Positions 1 through 8,046 of a stretch of DNA of 64,000 nucleotides are shown here, one piece after another. Position numbers and translations under genes: made by a program. Under the pieces are notes generated by a model. The model did not search any database and was not told the origin of the DNA. It worked only from the letters and a program-made list of their open reading frames with translations. The first letter of the stretch is position 1; each line of letters opens with the position of its first letter. Source of the stretch: Paractinoplanes deccanensis (GTDB taxonomy: Bacteria > Actinomycetota > Actinomycetes > Mycobacteriales > Micromonosporaceae); assembly GCF_016862115.1 (NCBI RefSeq), contig NZ_BOMI01000087.1, positions 1-64,000 of the forward strand. The letters are read 5' to 3'.

Positions 1-595
1 AGGAAGTGGGCCGGGAGGTGACCGAGGGCGCGGGAGGCGCGGACTCTGATGCGGCGGGCAGTGGGAGTGAGGCCACCAGGACGGCGCCGGCCACGACCAG
101 GGCGGCCAGGGCGGCGACCGACCAGGAGGCGCCCGCGAGGTCGGCGAGGACGGCGGCGAGGGCCGGGCCGGCTATTCCGGCGAGGCTGTAGGACATCACG
201 TCGAGGCCGAAGGCGCGCTCCAGCCTGGTCGGGGCCAGGTCGCCGAGCAGGCTGGACAGGCCGCCGATCAGCAGGGGGGCGCAGCAGCCGGCGACGATCA
301 GGAGGGCCGCCGCGAGCGGTGTCGCGTGGCCGATCGACGCGGCGCCGCCGAGCAGGGCGGCCGCGTAGCCGAGGAAGGCCAGGAAGTAGAGCAGGCGGCG
401 ACGGCGGGCGGCGTCGGCGAGCGCGCCGGTGATCGGGGCGGCCACGACGTGCGGGACCATCAGCGCGGCGATCAGCAGGCCGCCGAGGGCCTCGTCGCCG
501 GTGCGGTCGAGGGCCAGCAGCAGGATCGCCACCCGGGCGCCCTCGTCGGCGAGCCGGGCGCACACGGCGGCGCCCACGTAGCGGGTCAAAGTCAT
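1..595 (-). CDS. MFS transporter, N-terminal part (runs off window)
   Basis: Membrane exporter of the major facilitator superfamily; the substrate cannot be read from sequence. The 198 visible residues start at ATG 595 (MTLTRYVGAA) and hold several hydrophobic helices. The inter-helix loop 'GALADAARRRRLLY' matches the MFS motif A pattern (G-x-L-(A)D-(4)R-R) between TM2 and TM3. A normal member has about 400 residues, so roughly half lies beyond the window edge. It is downstream of, and in the same direction as, the secreted hydrolase, but 282 bp of repeat-rich DNA separate them, so an operon is doubtful. Confidence 0.8.
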   Translation of the reverse strand, partial: MTLTRYVGAAVCARLADEGARVAILLLALDRTGDEALGGLLIAALMVPHVVAAPITGALADAARRRRLLYFLAFLGYAAALLGGAASIGHATPLAAALLIVAGCCAPLLIGGLSSLLGDLAPTRLERAFGLDVMSYSLAGIAGPALAAVLADLAGASWSVAALAALVVAGAVLVASLPLPAASESAPPAPSVTSRPTS

Positions 596-711
596 GGCGG
601 CGGCCCCCGTGCGCTCGGTCCGCGAATGCTGTACCCCCGAAGCGCCGCGGCCGAACGACCGAATCGACGACGGCGGCTGCACCGCCCGGCCCCCCAGGCC
701 CCGGCGAGCGG

Positions 712-877
712 GTGGGCCGCCGGCCCCGGCGACTGGGTGGAACGCCCGGCCCCCGCAACTAGGTGGAACGCCCGGCCCCCGCAACTAGGTGGAACGCCCG
801 GCTCCGGCGAGTGGGTGGAACGCCCGGCTCCGGCGAGTGGGTGGAACGCCCGGCTCCGGCGAGTGGGTGGGCCGCGG
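712..877. repeat. 26-bp direct tandem repeat (minisatellite)
   Basis: Five full 26-bp units begin at 737, 763, 789, 815 and 841, flanked by degenerate copies at about 712 and 867. Each unit begins GTGGAACGCCCGGC. The first two full units share the variant end CCCCGCAACTAG and the last three share TCCGGCGAGTGG, which points to recent unit duplication. The array fills the gap between the hydrolase stop and the MFS start (596-877). Because 26 is not a multiple of three, no reading frame is kept across units, so it is not coding. There are no unique spacers, so it is not a CRISPR array. Bases 596-711 hold nothing I can assign. Confidence 0.9.
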
Positions 878-2338
878 TCAGCCGACGCCGAAAGGCTGTG
901 GGGCCACCGCGGGGCACGTCGTGCCGGGGCGCGGGGGCACGACGGTCAGCAGGTATTTGTCGACGGCGCCGGCCACGCACGGGCTTCGGCTGTGGATGAC
1001 GTGGCCCCAGCCCTGATAGGTCAGCAGGGTCGCGCGCGGGCCCAGGGCCGAGGCGACGCGCGCCGCCCAGGAGTAGGCGGTGGCCGGGTCGTGGCGGGCG
1101 TTCACCAGCAGGACGGGTGGCGTGCCGCGCAGCGGGCGCAGGGGGCGCTGCGGATTGTCCGGTGGGGACGGCCAGCCGAGGCAGCCGGTCAGCGCCGAGA
1201 GTGCCAGCGGTGAGACGAGCATGTGCGGCGCCCGGGCGGCCATCTCCCGCAGGCGGCGGCGCAGGTCGGGGAAGCCGCTCACCGGGAGGTGCCAGTCCTC
1301 GCAGATCACCGCGGGGAAGCTGTGGTCGACCAGGTCCACGGGAGGCGGCGGGGCGCGGCGGGCGGCGGGCTTGGCGGCCAGGGCGTCGCGCAGGTAGTAG
1401 GCGAACGAATACCACTGCGGCTCGTAGAACGCGGCGAACGCGGCGCCGATCAGGTCGGCCACGGAGAGCTTGCTGGGCGGGTCGTACGGATTCTGCAGCG
1501 TGCCGGCGCGGGCCCGGCCGACGGCGGTGGCCCACACCCTTTTGACGTCCTGGCCGCGCAGCACGCACTGCGGGTCGCGGGTGCACCAGGCGATGAACTG
1601 GTGGAAGGCGTTCTCGGCGGCGTCGGTCTCGTGGGTCAGGAAGCCGGTCAGGTCGGCGCTGTGGTCCATGACGCTGTCGAGGGCGAGCGCGCGCAGCCGG
1701 GCGGGGTGGCGCTCGGCGTACTCCTGGCCGATCAGGGTGCCGTACGAGGCGCCGTAGAAGCTGATCTTCTGTTCGCCGAGGGCGGCGCGCAGGGCCTCCA
1801 TGTCGCGGACCACGCTGGCCGTGTCGACGTGGTGGAAGACCGGGCCGGTGCGGGCGGCGCAGTCGGCGGCGAGCTTGCGGTTGTAGGCGATCGTCTCGTC
1901 GTACGCGCGCTGACTCTCGATGAGCGGCGAGGGCGCGGCGTCGACCAGTTCGCGCGAGCAGAGAACGGGTGTGGAACGGCCGACGCCGCGCGGGTCCATG
2001 CCGACGATGTCGAAGCGGGCACGGACCTCCGCGCCGAAGAACGCGGGGGCGTTGAAGGTGAAGTCGACCGCCGAGCCGCCCGGGCCGCCGGGGTTGACCA
2101 GCAGGGCGCCGATCCTGCGCGCGGGGTCGGTGGCCTTGCGCCGGGCGATGGTGAGCCGCGCGGTGGGGCCGGACGGGTTCGCCCAGTCGGCGGGCACCCG
2201 CATCGTTCCGCACTGGACCGCGGCGTCCTCGGGGCACGCGGCCCACGTGACGGTGGAGGCGGAGGCAGATGAGGGCGACGGCGTCACCACGTACGTCAGC
2301 AGGATGCCGACCGTGAGGACCGCCGCCGTTAATCGCAC
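878..2338 (-). CDS. Secreted alpha/beta hydrolase, TAP-like (tripeptidyl aminopeptidase family)
   Basis: Exported serine hydrolase related to Streptomyces tripeptidyl aminopeptidases and SlpD/E, expected to clip N-terminal peptides or hydrolyse esters outside the cell. The chosen GTG at 2338 gives 486 residues starting VRLTAAVLTVGILLTYVV, a signal peptide ending near ASA. The oxyanion region 'NPGGPGGSA', nucleophile elbow 'YGASYGTLIG' (Ser), 'NARHDPATAY' (Asp) and 'GWGHVIHS' (His) complete the triad. The C-terminus 'SPCVAGAVDKYLLT' is the usual TAP-like C-terminal domain ending. Codon 3 is TTA, a leucine codon that is rare in such genomes. A longer upstream reading frame exists but is Arg-rich and overlaps the divergent gene. 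Confidence 0.85.
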   Translation of the reverse strand: MRLTAAVLTVGILLTYVVTPSPSSASASTVTWAACPEDAAVQCGTMRVPADWANPSGPTARLTIARRKATDPARRIGALLVNPGGPGGSAVDFTFNAPAFFGAEVRARFDIVGMDPRGVGRSTPVLCSRELVDAAPSPLIESQRAYDETIAYNRKLAADCAARTGPVFHHVDTASVVRDMEALRAALGEQKISFYGASYGTLIGQEYAERHPARLRALALDSVMDHSADLTGFLTHETDAAENAFHQFIAWCTRDPQCVLRGQDVKRVWATAVGRARAGTLQNPYDPPSKLSVADLIGAAFAAFYEPQWYSFAYYLRDALAAKPAARRAPPPPVDLVDHSFPAVICEDWHLPVSGFPDLRRRLREMAARAPHMLVSPLALSALTGCLGWPSPPDNPQRPLRPLRGTPPVLLVNARHDPATAYSWAARVASALGPRATLLTYQGWGHVIHSRSPCVAGAVDKYLLTVVPPRPGTTCPAVAPQPFGVG

Positions 2339-2415
2339 CGCGCCATCGTCGGACGAAGGCCGATCGCGAGTCTGGCGAATGGGTGAAGTTCGCCGGGGCG
2401 TGGCACCGTAGAGCG

Positions 2416-3753
2416 ATGACCGCCGCCTCACGAACGCGTCTCGCCTTCGCCGCCGCCGGCACGGCCCTGCTGGTGGCCTGCTCCGACGGGGAGACCACGC
2501 CGAGGGGCGAAGCCACCTATTCGCCGGCAGCACCGCAATCGTCCGCGGCGTCGCAGGCGCCCTCGCCCACCGCGGCGGGCGATCCCGATCTGAGCCGGCC
2601 GCAGACCATCGCCACCGGCATCGAGGTGCCGTGGGGCCTGGCCTTCCTCCCGGACGGCAGCGCCCTGGTGAGCGAGCGCGAGTCCGGCGACATCCTGCGC
2701 ATCCCCGCGGGCGGGGGCGACCCCACCCGGGTGTTCCACGTCGACGGCGTCTCGGCGTCCGGCGAGGGCGGCCTCCTCGGCATAGCGGTCGACCCGGACT
2801 ATGCCGACAACAATTTCGTCTACGCCTATTTCACCGCCGCCTCCGATAACCGAATTATCCGATTTGCCCTGGAGGGATCCGCGGGAGCGGGAGGCGGGGC
2901 GGGTTCCGCGGGAGCGGGAGGCGGGGCGGGTTCCGCTGGAGCGGGAGGCGGGGCGGGATCCGCGGGAACGGGAGGCGGGGCGGGATCCGCGGGAACGGGA
3001 GGCGGGGCGGGATCCGCGGGAACGGGAGGCGGGGCGGTAGGCGCTGGAGCGGGAGGCCCTGTGTTGGCGGGCGCGGCAGGGCGAGCGGCAGCGGCGCCGA
3101 CGGTGATTCTCGACGGGATCGACAAGGCGGGCATTCACAACGGCGGGCGGATCGCGTTCGGGCCCGACGGCTTGCTGTACGTGGGGACGGGCGACGCCGG
3201 CGACGGCAGCGCCTCGCAGGACGGCGACGACCTGAACGGCAAGATCCTGCGCATCACCCGCGACGGCGCGCCGGCGCCCGGCAATCCCACCCCGGGCTCG
3301 CCGGTCTGGTCGATGGGCCACCGCAACGTGCAGGGCCTCGCCTGGGGCCCCGACAAGAAGATGTACGGCATCGAGTTCGGCCAGAACACCTGGGACGAGG
3401 TCAACGTCATCGAGCCCGGCAAGAACTACGGCTGGCCCGAGGTCGAGGGCAGGGCCGGCAACGGCCGGTACGTCGACCCGATCGTGCAGTGGCCGACCGA
3501 CGAGGCCTCCCCCTCGGGCGCCGCGGTCGCCGGCGACGATCTCTACGTCGCGGGCCTGCGCGGCGAGCGCCTCTGGATCGTGCCGCTCGGCGGCGGCGAG
3601 CCCCGGTCGGAGTTCGACGGGCAGTACGGGCGGTTGCGGACCGTGGTGACCGCGCCCGACGGCGCGCTCTGGCTGACCACCTCGAACCGCGACGGCCGCG
3701 GCGATCCGCAGGACGGTGACGACCGGATCCTGCGGTTCCCCGCGGCCTCGTGA
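2416..3753 (+). CDS. PQQ-dependent sugar (aldose/glucose) dehydrogenase-like lipoprotein
   Basis: A six-bladed beta-propeller quinoprotein of the soluble glucose dehydrogenase/sorbosone dehydrogenase family, expected to oxidise aldoses outside the membrane. ATG 2416 gives 445 residues with a lipoprotein signal (LLVACSDGE), so it is probably anchored by Cys. Family hallmarks include 'VPWGLAFLPDGSALVSER', 'GGLLGIAVDPDY', 'IHNGGRIAFGPDGLLYVGTGD', 'LNGKILRI' and 'GHRNVQGLAW'. Between 'NRIIRFALEG' and 'VILDGIDKAG' a loop has been expanded by about 60 Gly/Ala/Ser residues encoded by a 27-bp tandem repeat. It is divergent from the secreted hydrolase, 77 bp away. Confidence 0.85.
   Translation: MTAASRTRLAFAAAGTALLVACSDGETTPRGEATYSPAAPQSSAASQAPSPTAAGDPDLSRPQTIATGIEVPWGLAFLPDGSALVSERESGDILRIPAGGGDPTRVFHVDGVSASGEGGLLGIAVDPDYADNNFVYAYFTAASDNRIIRFALEGSAGAGGGAGSAGAGGGAGSAGAGGGAGSAGTGGGAGSAGTGGGAGSAGTGGGAVGAGAGGPVLAGAAGRAAAAPTVILDGIDKAGIHNGGRIAFGPDGLLYVGTGDAGDGSASQDGDDLNGKILRITRDGAPAPGNPTPGSPVWSMGHRNVQGLAWGPDKKMYGIEFGQNTWDEVNVIEPGKNYGWPEVEGRAGNGRYVDPIVQWPTDEASPSGAAVAGDDLYVAGLRGERLWIVPLGGGEPRSEFDGQYGRLRTVVTAPDGALWLTTSNRDGRGDPQDGDDRILRFPAAS
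2881..3060 (+). repeat. 27-bp in-frame coding minisatellite in the sugar dehydrogenase
   Basis: Six complete 27-bp units (2881, 2908, 2935, 2962, 2989, 3016) plus a partial seventh encode the nonapeptide AGAGGGAGS, later AGTGGGAGS. BamHI-like ggatcc or ggttcc ends mark unit boundaries. The early units carry GGAGCG and later ones GGAACG, showing stepwise duplication. The unit length keeps the frame open, so the insert enlarges a surface loop of the propeller rather than breaking it. Confidence 0.9.
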
Positions 3754-3774
3754 AGCGGCACTGCTGATCAGAAC

Positions 3775-4026
3775 TTATCGAGTGGTAGGGGGCAATTGCG
3801 GTAGGGCCGAGATCGCGGCGGCGTACACCGCGATCTGACGCCCGTTCGGCACCACGCCGACGGCGCGGAGCTGGTCGTGAATGGCCTGCGCGACCGAATC
3901 CTCGGCTTGGCCTCGGTGGGTCTGCATGACCTTGTTGACCACATAGTCGACTCTGACTTGTTGCTGCCATCCCGCGGAGCGGTAGCCGCCGCTGGTGGCG
4001 TAGCTGATGGGGGCGACGCGTTCCAT
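3775..4026 (-). CDS. Small hypothetical protein, 83 aa
   Basis: I do not recognise a family. The frame from ATG 4026 has strongly G/C third positions and an ordinary amino-acid mix, unlike the Arg/Pro-rich shadow frames nearby, so it looks coding. It has no signal peptide or membrane helix. A central stretch 'AEDSVAQAIHDQLRAVGVV' looks like an amphipathic helix. It ends 21 bases from the stop of the convergent sugar dehydrogenase and is followed upstream by the symporter operon in the same direction, separated by 89 bp. Confidence 0.5.
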   Translation of the reverse strand: MERVAPISYATSGGYRSAGWQQQVRVDYVVNKVMQTHRGQAEDSVAQAIHDQLRAVGVVPNGRQIAVYAAAISALPQLPPTTR

Positions 4027-4115
4027 GCCCTGTCTATCGGACGCCGGGTGCCCCGAGTCGAAGAATTGGGTGGGCGGTGCACCCCGACCGCAACCGGGTC
4101 ACACCGCCTCGACAA

Positions 4116-4382
4116 TCATTGCTCCTCGGACTCGTCGATCTGGGGCGGCTTCGGCGGGTTGAGCCGCAGCCAGAGCAGGAAGAACAGGCCCAGCGCGAGC
4201 ATCGCGAGCCCCATCCACAGGTTGATCCGCACGCCCTCGGCCTTGTCGATCTCCTCGGGGGAGTCGAAGATCCCGAGCAGCGTGACGATCACGCCGTACA
4301 CGACGAAGAGGCCGCCGATCACCCGGCGCACGTCGAAGAGGCGAGCCGCCGCGGAGACCCTTTTCTGATCGTCTTCAGCCAT
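4116..4382 (-). CDS. Small two-helix membrane protein of the symporter operon
   Basis: Eighty-eight residues with two membrane helices (about residues 20-42 and 54-74) and a charged tail ending ESEEQ. Its AAGGAGA ribosome site overlaps the stop of the upstream symporter and its ATG is 12 bases further on, so the two are co-translated. The position resembles small accessory membrane subunits that accompany Na+/solute symporters. An auxiliary role in transport is an inference from this arrangement; no catalytic motif is present. Confidence 0.75.
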   Translation of the reverse strand: MAEDDQKRVSAAARLFDVRRVIGGLFVVYGVIVTLLGIFDSPEEIDKAEGVRINLWMGLAMLALGLFFLLWLRLNPPKPPQIDESEEQ

Positions 4383-4394
4383 GACGCTGTCTCC

Positions 4395-6068
4395 TTACCA
4401 GACCGGGATGTAGAGGACGACGGCCAGCACCACCGCGACGGTGCCGAGCAGCACCGGGTTGCGCCACCACACCTTCTCGCCCGAGATGATCACGTCGGCG
4501 CCGGTGCTCGGGCCGCCCAGGCCGTAGACCAGGCCGCGCAGCTCGCTCTCCGGCTTCGACGGGGTGAACATGGTGACGATGATCGCCACGATGACCGCGA
4601 CCACGAACGCCGCGCCGGCGCCCCAGAAGCTCTCCTCCAGGTCGGAGTTGAACTTGATCACGTCGCCGAGGTGGGCCAGGTAGAGCGCGAGCGAGGCGAG
4701 GAAGCCCAGCAGCAGCGACCAGAAGCCGGCCCAGGCGGACATCCGCTTCCAGAACATGCCGACGATGAACGTGGCGAACAGCGGGGCGTTGAACAGCGAG
4801 AACAGCGCCTGGATGTAGTTCATGATGTTGTCGTAGCCGGCCGCGATGAACGCGGTGCCGATGCCGATCACCACGCCGCCGAAGGTCGCCCAGCGCCCGA
4901 CCCGCAGGTAGTACTCGTCGCTGCGGCCCTTGCGGATGTAGGGCTGCCAGATGTCGTACGTGAAGACGGTGTTGAAGCCGCTCACGTTGGCCGCCATGCC
5001 CGCCATGAACGAGGCCAGCAGACCGGTCACCGCCACACCGAGCACGCCGTTCGGCAGCAGGTCCCGCATGAGCAGGGGGATCGCGTTGTTGTACGTGAGG
5101 TCGCCCGACTCGGCGCCGAGGCCCTTGACCGTGACGAGGGCGATCAGGCCGGGCACCACGGTGACGACCGGGATCAGCAGCTTCGGGAAGGCACCGATGA
5201 TGGGGGTACGCCGTGCCGCGTTCATGTCCTTGGCCGACAGCGCCCGCTGCACCTCGGCGAAGTTCGTCGTCCAGTAGCCGAATGAGAGCACGAAGCCGAG
5301 GCCGAAGATGATGCCGATCCAGTTGGCGCCGAGCGGGTTCGCGTCGCTGCTGCCCGTGTTGGACCAGGTGTGCAGGGCCGCGTCGCCGAGCGGACTCTGC
5401 CGGACCTTGTCCATCAGCCCGTCGACGCCGCCCACCTTGACGAGGCCGACGATGGTGATCGGGATGAGGCCGGCCAGGATCACGAAGAACTGGAGCACCT
5501 CGTTGTAGATCGCCGAGGAGAGGCCGCCGACGCCGATGTAGATCAGGACGATGGCGGCGCCGAGGCCGATCGAGACCCACAGCGGCCAGCCGAGCAGGGC
5601 CTGCAGGATCAGGGCGAGGGCGAAGAGGTTCACGCCGGCGATCAGCACCTGCGCGACGGCGAAGCTGATCGCGTTGAACAGGTGCGCCGAGTTGTTGAAC
5701 CGGCGGCGCAGGAACTCGGGAACGCTGTGCACCTTGGAGCCGTAGTAGAACGGCATCATCACGATGCCGAGGAACACCATGGCGGGGACGGCGCCGACCC
5801 AGTAGTAGTGCAGCGTCATCAGGCCGTACTGCGCGCCGTTGGCGGCCATGCCCAGGATCTCGAGCGCTCCCAGGTTGGCCGAGACGAAGGCGAGACCGGT
5901 CACCCAGGCGGGCATCGCGCGCCCGGACAGGAAGAAGTCCGCGCTCGTTCTGATGGCTCTGCGTGCCGCGAAGCCCACACCGAGCACCGTGCCGAAGTAG
6001 AGCACCAGAATCAGATAGTCGAAGATGTCGAGGTCGAGCCGTAGGCCGCTCGCCGCAAGTACCTCCAC
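4395..6068 (-). CDS. Sodium:solute symporter (SSS family), sugar-type
   Basis: A 557-residue permease with about 14 hydrophobic segments, coupling Na+ entry to uptake of a solute. 'FFLSGRAMPAWVTGLAFVSANLGALEILGMAANGAQYGL' resembles the N-terminal region of sugar-type members such as bacterial SglT, but that region alone does not settle the substrate. The GTG at 6068 is preceded by GGAGGTGG at good spacing. A perfect 9-bp hairpin (6078-6098) sits directly upstream of that ribosome site. The next gene downstream, a small membrane protein, is coupled to it. An ATG at 6096 lies in another frame and gives an unconvincing product. Confidence 0.85.
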   Translation of the reverse strand: MEVLAASGLRLDLDIFDYLILVLYFGTVLGVGFAARRAIRTSADFFLSGRAMPAWVTGLAFVSANLGALEILGMAANGAQYGLMTLHYYWVGAVPAMVFLGIVMMPFYYGSKVHSVPEFLRRRFNNSAHLFNAISFAVAQVLIAGVNLFALALILQALLGWPLWVSIGLGAAIVLIYIGVGGLSSAIYNEVLQFFVILAGLIPITIVGLVKVGGVDGLMDKVRQSPLGDAALHTWSNTGSSDANPLGANWIGIIFGLGFVLSFGYWTTNFAEVQRALSAKDMNAARRTPIIGAFPKLLIPVVTVVPGLIALVTVKGLGAESGDLTYNNAIPLLMRDLLPNGVLGVAVTGLLASFMAGMAANVSGFNTVFTYDIWQPYIRKGRSDEYYLRVGRWATFGGVVIGIGTAFIAAGYDNIMNYIQALFSLFNAPLFATFIVGMFWKRMSAWAGFWSLLLGFLASLALYLAHLGDVIKFNSDLEESFWGAGAAFVVAVIVAIIVTMFTPSKPESELRGLVYGLGGPSTGADVIISGEKVWWRNPVLLGTVAVVLAVVLYIPVW

Positions 6069-6077
6069 AGGCCACCT

Positions 6078-6098
6078 CCATGGCGAAAGTCGCCATGG
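6078..6098 (-). promoter_or_regulatory. Perfect inverted repeat in the symporter 5' leader
   Basis: CCATGGCGA and TCGCCATGG are separated by three bases, ending about 10 bases before the GTG start and touching the ribosome-binding GGAGG. As RNA it would form a 9-bp stem beside the Shine-Dalgarno sequence; as DNA it could be an operator. There is no T-run, so it is not a terminator. Confidence 0.55.
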
Positions 6099-6143
6099 CC
6101 TACCCGAGACGAAGATCTTTCACACCTGAATGTGTCTTCCGTG

Positions 6144-6800
6144 TTACCGGGCTCTCAGCAGCACCTCGATGCCGTCGAGGATCCGGCCCACCCCGAAGCC
6201 GAACGCCTGATCACGGCCGCCCCGCTCGGCGGCGTCGGCCACCGCGGCCGCCAGCGCGGGAAAGCGCTCGGCGTGCTCGCGCAGCACCAGCTCGATGGTG
6301 GCGGCGAGCTCGCTCTCCGCGGTGCCCGCCTGGCCCGCGATCATCCGCACCTGACCGGCGAGGACCGCCACGGCGTCCATCCGCTCGGCCCCGCTCAGCC
6401 CCGGCGGCAGCACGGCCAGCGCGCTCTCCATCCACGCCAGCTCGTGGGGCCCGATCGGCCGGCCGCCGGTGGTGGCCTCCAGCGCCCACCGGTGCGCCTC
6501 GTACCGCCGGAGGAGCGCCTCGGCCCACGCGGTGAGCGCCTCCCGCCAGCCGGCGGCATCGAGCGCGGGCGGCACGCCGATCGCCCGCTCCAGCATGAGC
6601 GCCACCAGCTCGGTCTTGCCGGGCAGATAGCGGTAGAGCGACATCTTGGTGAAGCCCAGCTCGGCCGCGACGCGCTGCATCGAGACCGCGGCCAGCCCCT
6701 CGGCGTCGGCGACGGCGATCGCGGCGTCGGCGATCTGGTCGAGCGTCAGCGCCGCCTTGGGCCCACGGGTCGCCCGCGGCCGCTCCTCCCAGAAGAACAT
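6144..6800 (-). CDS. TetR-family repressor
   Basis: A 218-residue one-component regulator. The N-terminal helix-turn-helix spans about residues 20-65, including 'MQRVAAELGFTKMSLYRYLPGKTELV', the TetR recognition-helix signature. The remaining 150 residues are an all-helical ligand domain with no assignable inducer. ATG 6800 was preferred over an upstream GTG/ATG because the extra 37 residues are not helical or conserved-looking. It is divergent from the FAD monooxygenase 82 bp away, the standard arrangement for a repressor controlling the adjacent detoxifying enzyme. Confidence 0.85.
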   Translation of the reverse strand: MFFWEERPRATRGPKAALTLDQIADAAIAVADAEGLAAVSMQRVAAELGFTKMSLYRYLPGKTELVALMLERAIGVPPALDAAGWREALTAWAEALLRRYEAHRWALEATTGGRPIGPHELAWMESALAVLPPGLSGAERMDAVAVLAGQVRMIAGQAGTAESELAATIELVLREHAERFPALAAAVADAAERGGRDQAFGFGVGRILDGIEVLLRAR

Positions 6801-6820
6801 CTTGCCCTCCCTCGAAACCG

Positions 6821-6861
6821 CGTCTACCGTACACAGAAAGAATTGAGTCCGGTGGACACAG
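6821..6861. promoter_or_regulatory. Probable TetR operator/promoter region
   Basis: The 82-bp divergent spacer holds two copies of ACACAG (6831-6836 and 6856-6861), each preceded by a CCG-containing stretch, flanking TTGAGT (6843-6848), a plausible -35 for the monooxygenase. No good -10 is evident. The assignment rests mainly on its position between a repressor and its likely target. Confidence 0.35.
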
Positions 6862-6882
6862 TTACTGACGAGAGGCACCGAC

Positions 6883-8046
6883 ATGGACGTCCTGATCTCC
6901 GGCGCGAGCATCGCCGGCCCCGCGCTCGCCTACTGGCTCGGCCGCTTCGGCATGCGGCCCACCATCGTCGAGATCGCCCCGGCGCTGCGCACGGGCGGCA
7001 ACGCGGTCGACTTCCGCGGCCCGTTGCACATGGGGCTGCTGGAGCGCATGGGAGTGCTCGGCGAGCTGCGCGCGGTGCAGACCGGCGGCACGGCGATGCG
7101 CTTCGTCGACGCGACCGGCGCGACGCTGATGGAGTGGCCGGCGGGCCTGGCCGGCGGCGATCTGGAGGTGCACCGGGGCGATCTGGCCCGGATCCTCTGC
7201 GCGGCCGGCGCCGATCACACCGACTATCTCTTCGGCGACAGCATCGCCGCGCTGGCGGAGCACCCCGGCGGCGTGGACGTCACCTTCGCGAGCGGCCTCG
7301 AGCGCACGTTCGACCTGGTCGTCGGGGCGGACGGCGTGCACTCGCGGGTGCGGCGGCTGGTCTTCGGGCCCGAGGAGCGCTTCGTGAGGCACCTCGGCTA
7401 CTACGTGGCCGGCTGGACCGTCCCGGCCACGGAGCCGGACCTGCGGCTCTACAACGAGCCCGGCCGCATGATCAGCGTGGGCGGGGACGGCGCCTTCGCG
7501 GCGTTCGCCTCGCCGCGGATCGACTACGACCGCCACGATCTCGCCGAGCAGCGCGGGGTCCTCCGCGACACGTACGAGGGCATGGGCTGGCGGGCCGCCG
7601 AGTTGCTCGCCGAGATGGGCGACGACCTCTACTTCGACCAGATCTGCCGGGTGGACGCGCCGGAGTGGACCCGGGGCCGGGTCGCGCTGGTCGGGGACGC
7701 GGCGAGCGGCGCCACCATCGGCGGGCAGGGCAACGGCACCGCGCTCGTCTGCGCCTACGTGCTCGCCGCCGAGCTGGCGACAGCGGGCGGCGACCATCGC
7801 GCCGCCTTCCCCGCGTACGAGAAGAGAATCGGCCGGTTCGCGCGCGGCACCCAGAAGGGCGGCGACACGACCGGCCGGTTCCTGGCGCCGCGGACGGCGC
7901 GGGGCATTCGGCTGCGCAACTACCTGAACAACCGCAAGTGGTTCCTCGACCTCACCTTCGCGATCGCGAAGGAGCGCGCGACGAACCTCGAGCTCACCGC
8001 AGAGCCGCGACCTCTTCCGGGGTCAGGTCGGCGATCCGGTCGATGA
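6883..8046 (+). CDS. FAD-dependent monooxygenase (aromatic hydroxylase/TetX-like)
   Basis: A class A flavoprotein monooxygenase of 387 residues that would use NAD(P)H and O2 to hydroxylate an aromatic or polyketide-like substrate. The Rossmann FAD motif is 'ISGASIAGPALAYWLGRFG', the DG motif is 'LVVGADGVHSRVRRL', and the second FAD motif 'GRVALVGDAASG' is near residue 270. ATG 6883 begins exactly at the beta strand before the glycine motif. The last 53 bases overlap the convergent HAD gene, so the C-terminal tail 'EPRPLPGSGRRSGR' may be a recent extension. Likely controlled by the divergent TetR protein. Confidence 0.88.
   Translation: MDVLISGASIAGPALAYWLGRFGMRPTIVEIAPALRTGGNAVDFRGPLHMGLLERMGVLGELRAVQTGGTAMRFVDATGATLMEWPAGLAGGDLEVHRGDLARILCAAGADHTDYLFGDSIAALAEHPGGVDVTFASGLERTFDLVVGADGVHSRVRRLVFGPEERFVRHLGYYVAGWTVPATEPDLRLYNEPGRMISVGGDGAFAAFASPRIDYDRHDLAEQRGVLRDTYEGMGWRAAELLAEMGDDLYFDQICRVDAPEWTRGRVALVGDAASGATIGGQGNGTALVCAYVLAAELATAGGDHRAAFPAYEKRIGRFARGTQKGGDTTGRFLAPRTARGIRLRNYLNNRKWFLDLTFAIAKERATNLELTAEPRPLPGSGRRSGR

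Noticed and set aside
712..877. Tandem repeats as a CRISPR array
   Set aside because: Units are contiguous with no unique spacers, and no cas genes are near.
2801..3134. Repeat-containing small proteins in the other frames of the 27-bp minisatellite
   Set aside because: These frames are open only because the unit is a multiple of three; the sugar dehydrogenase continues through in its own frame with family motifs on both sides.
4375..6096. 573-codon frame starting at ATG 6096, overlapping the symporter
   Set aside because: Out of frame with the symporter, Arg/His-rich and without membrane helices; the symporter frame has clear family motifs.
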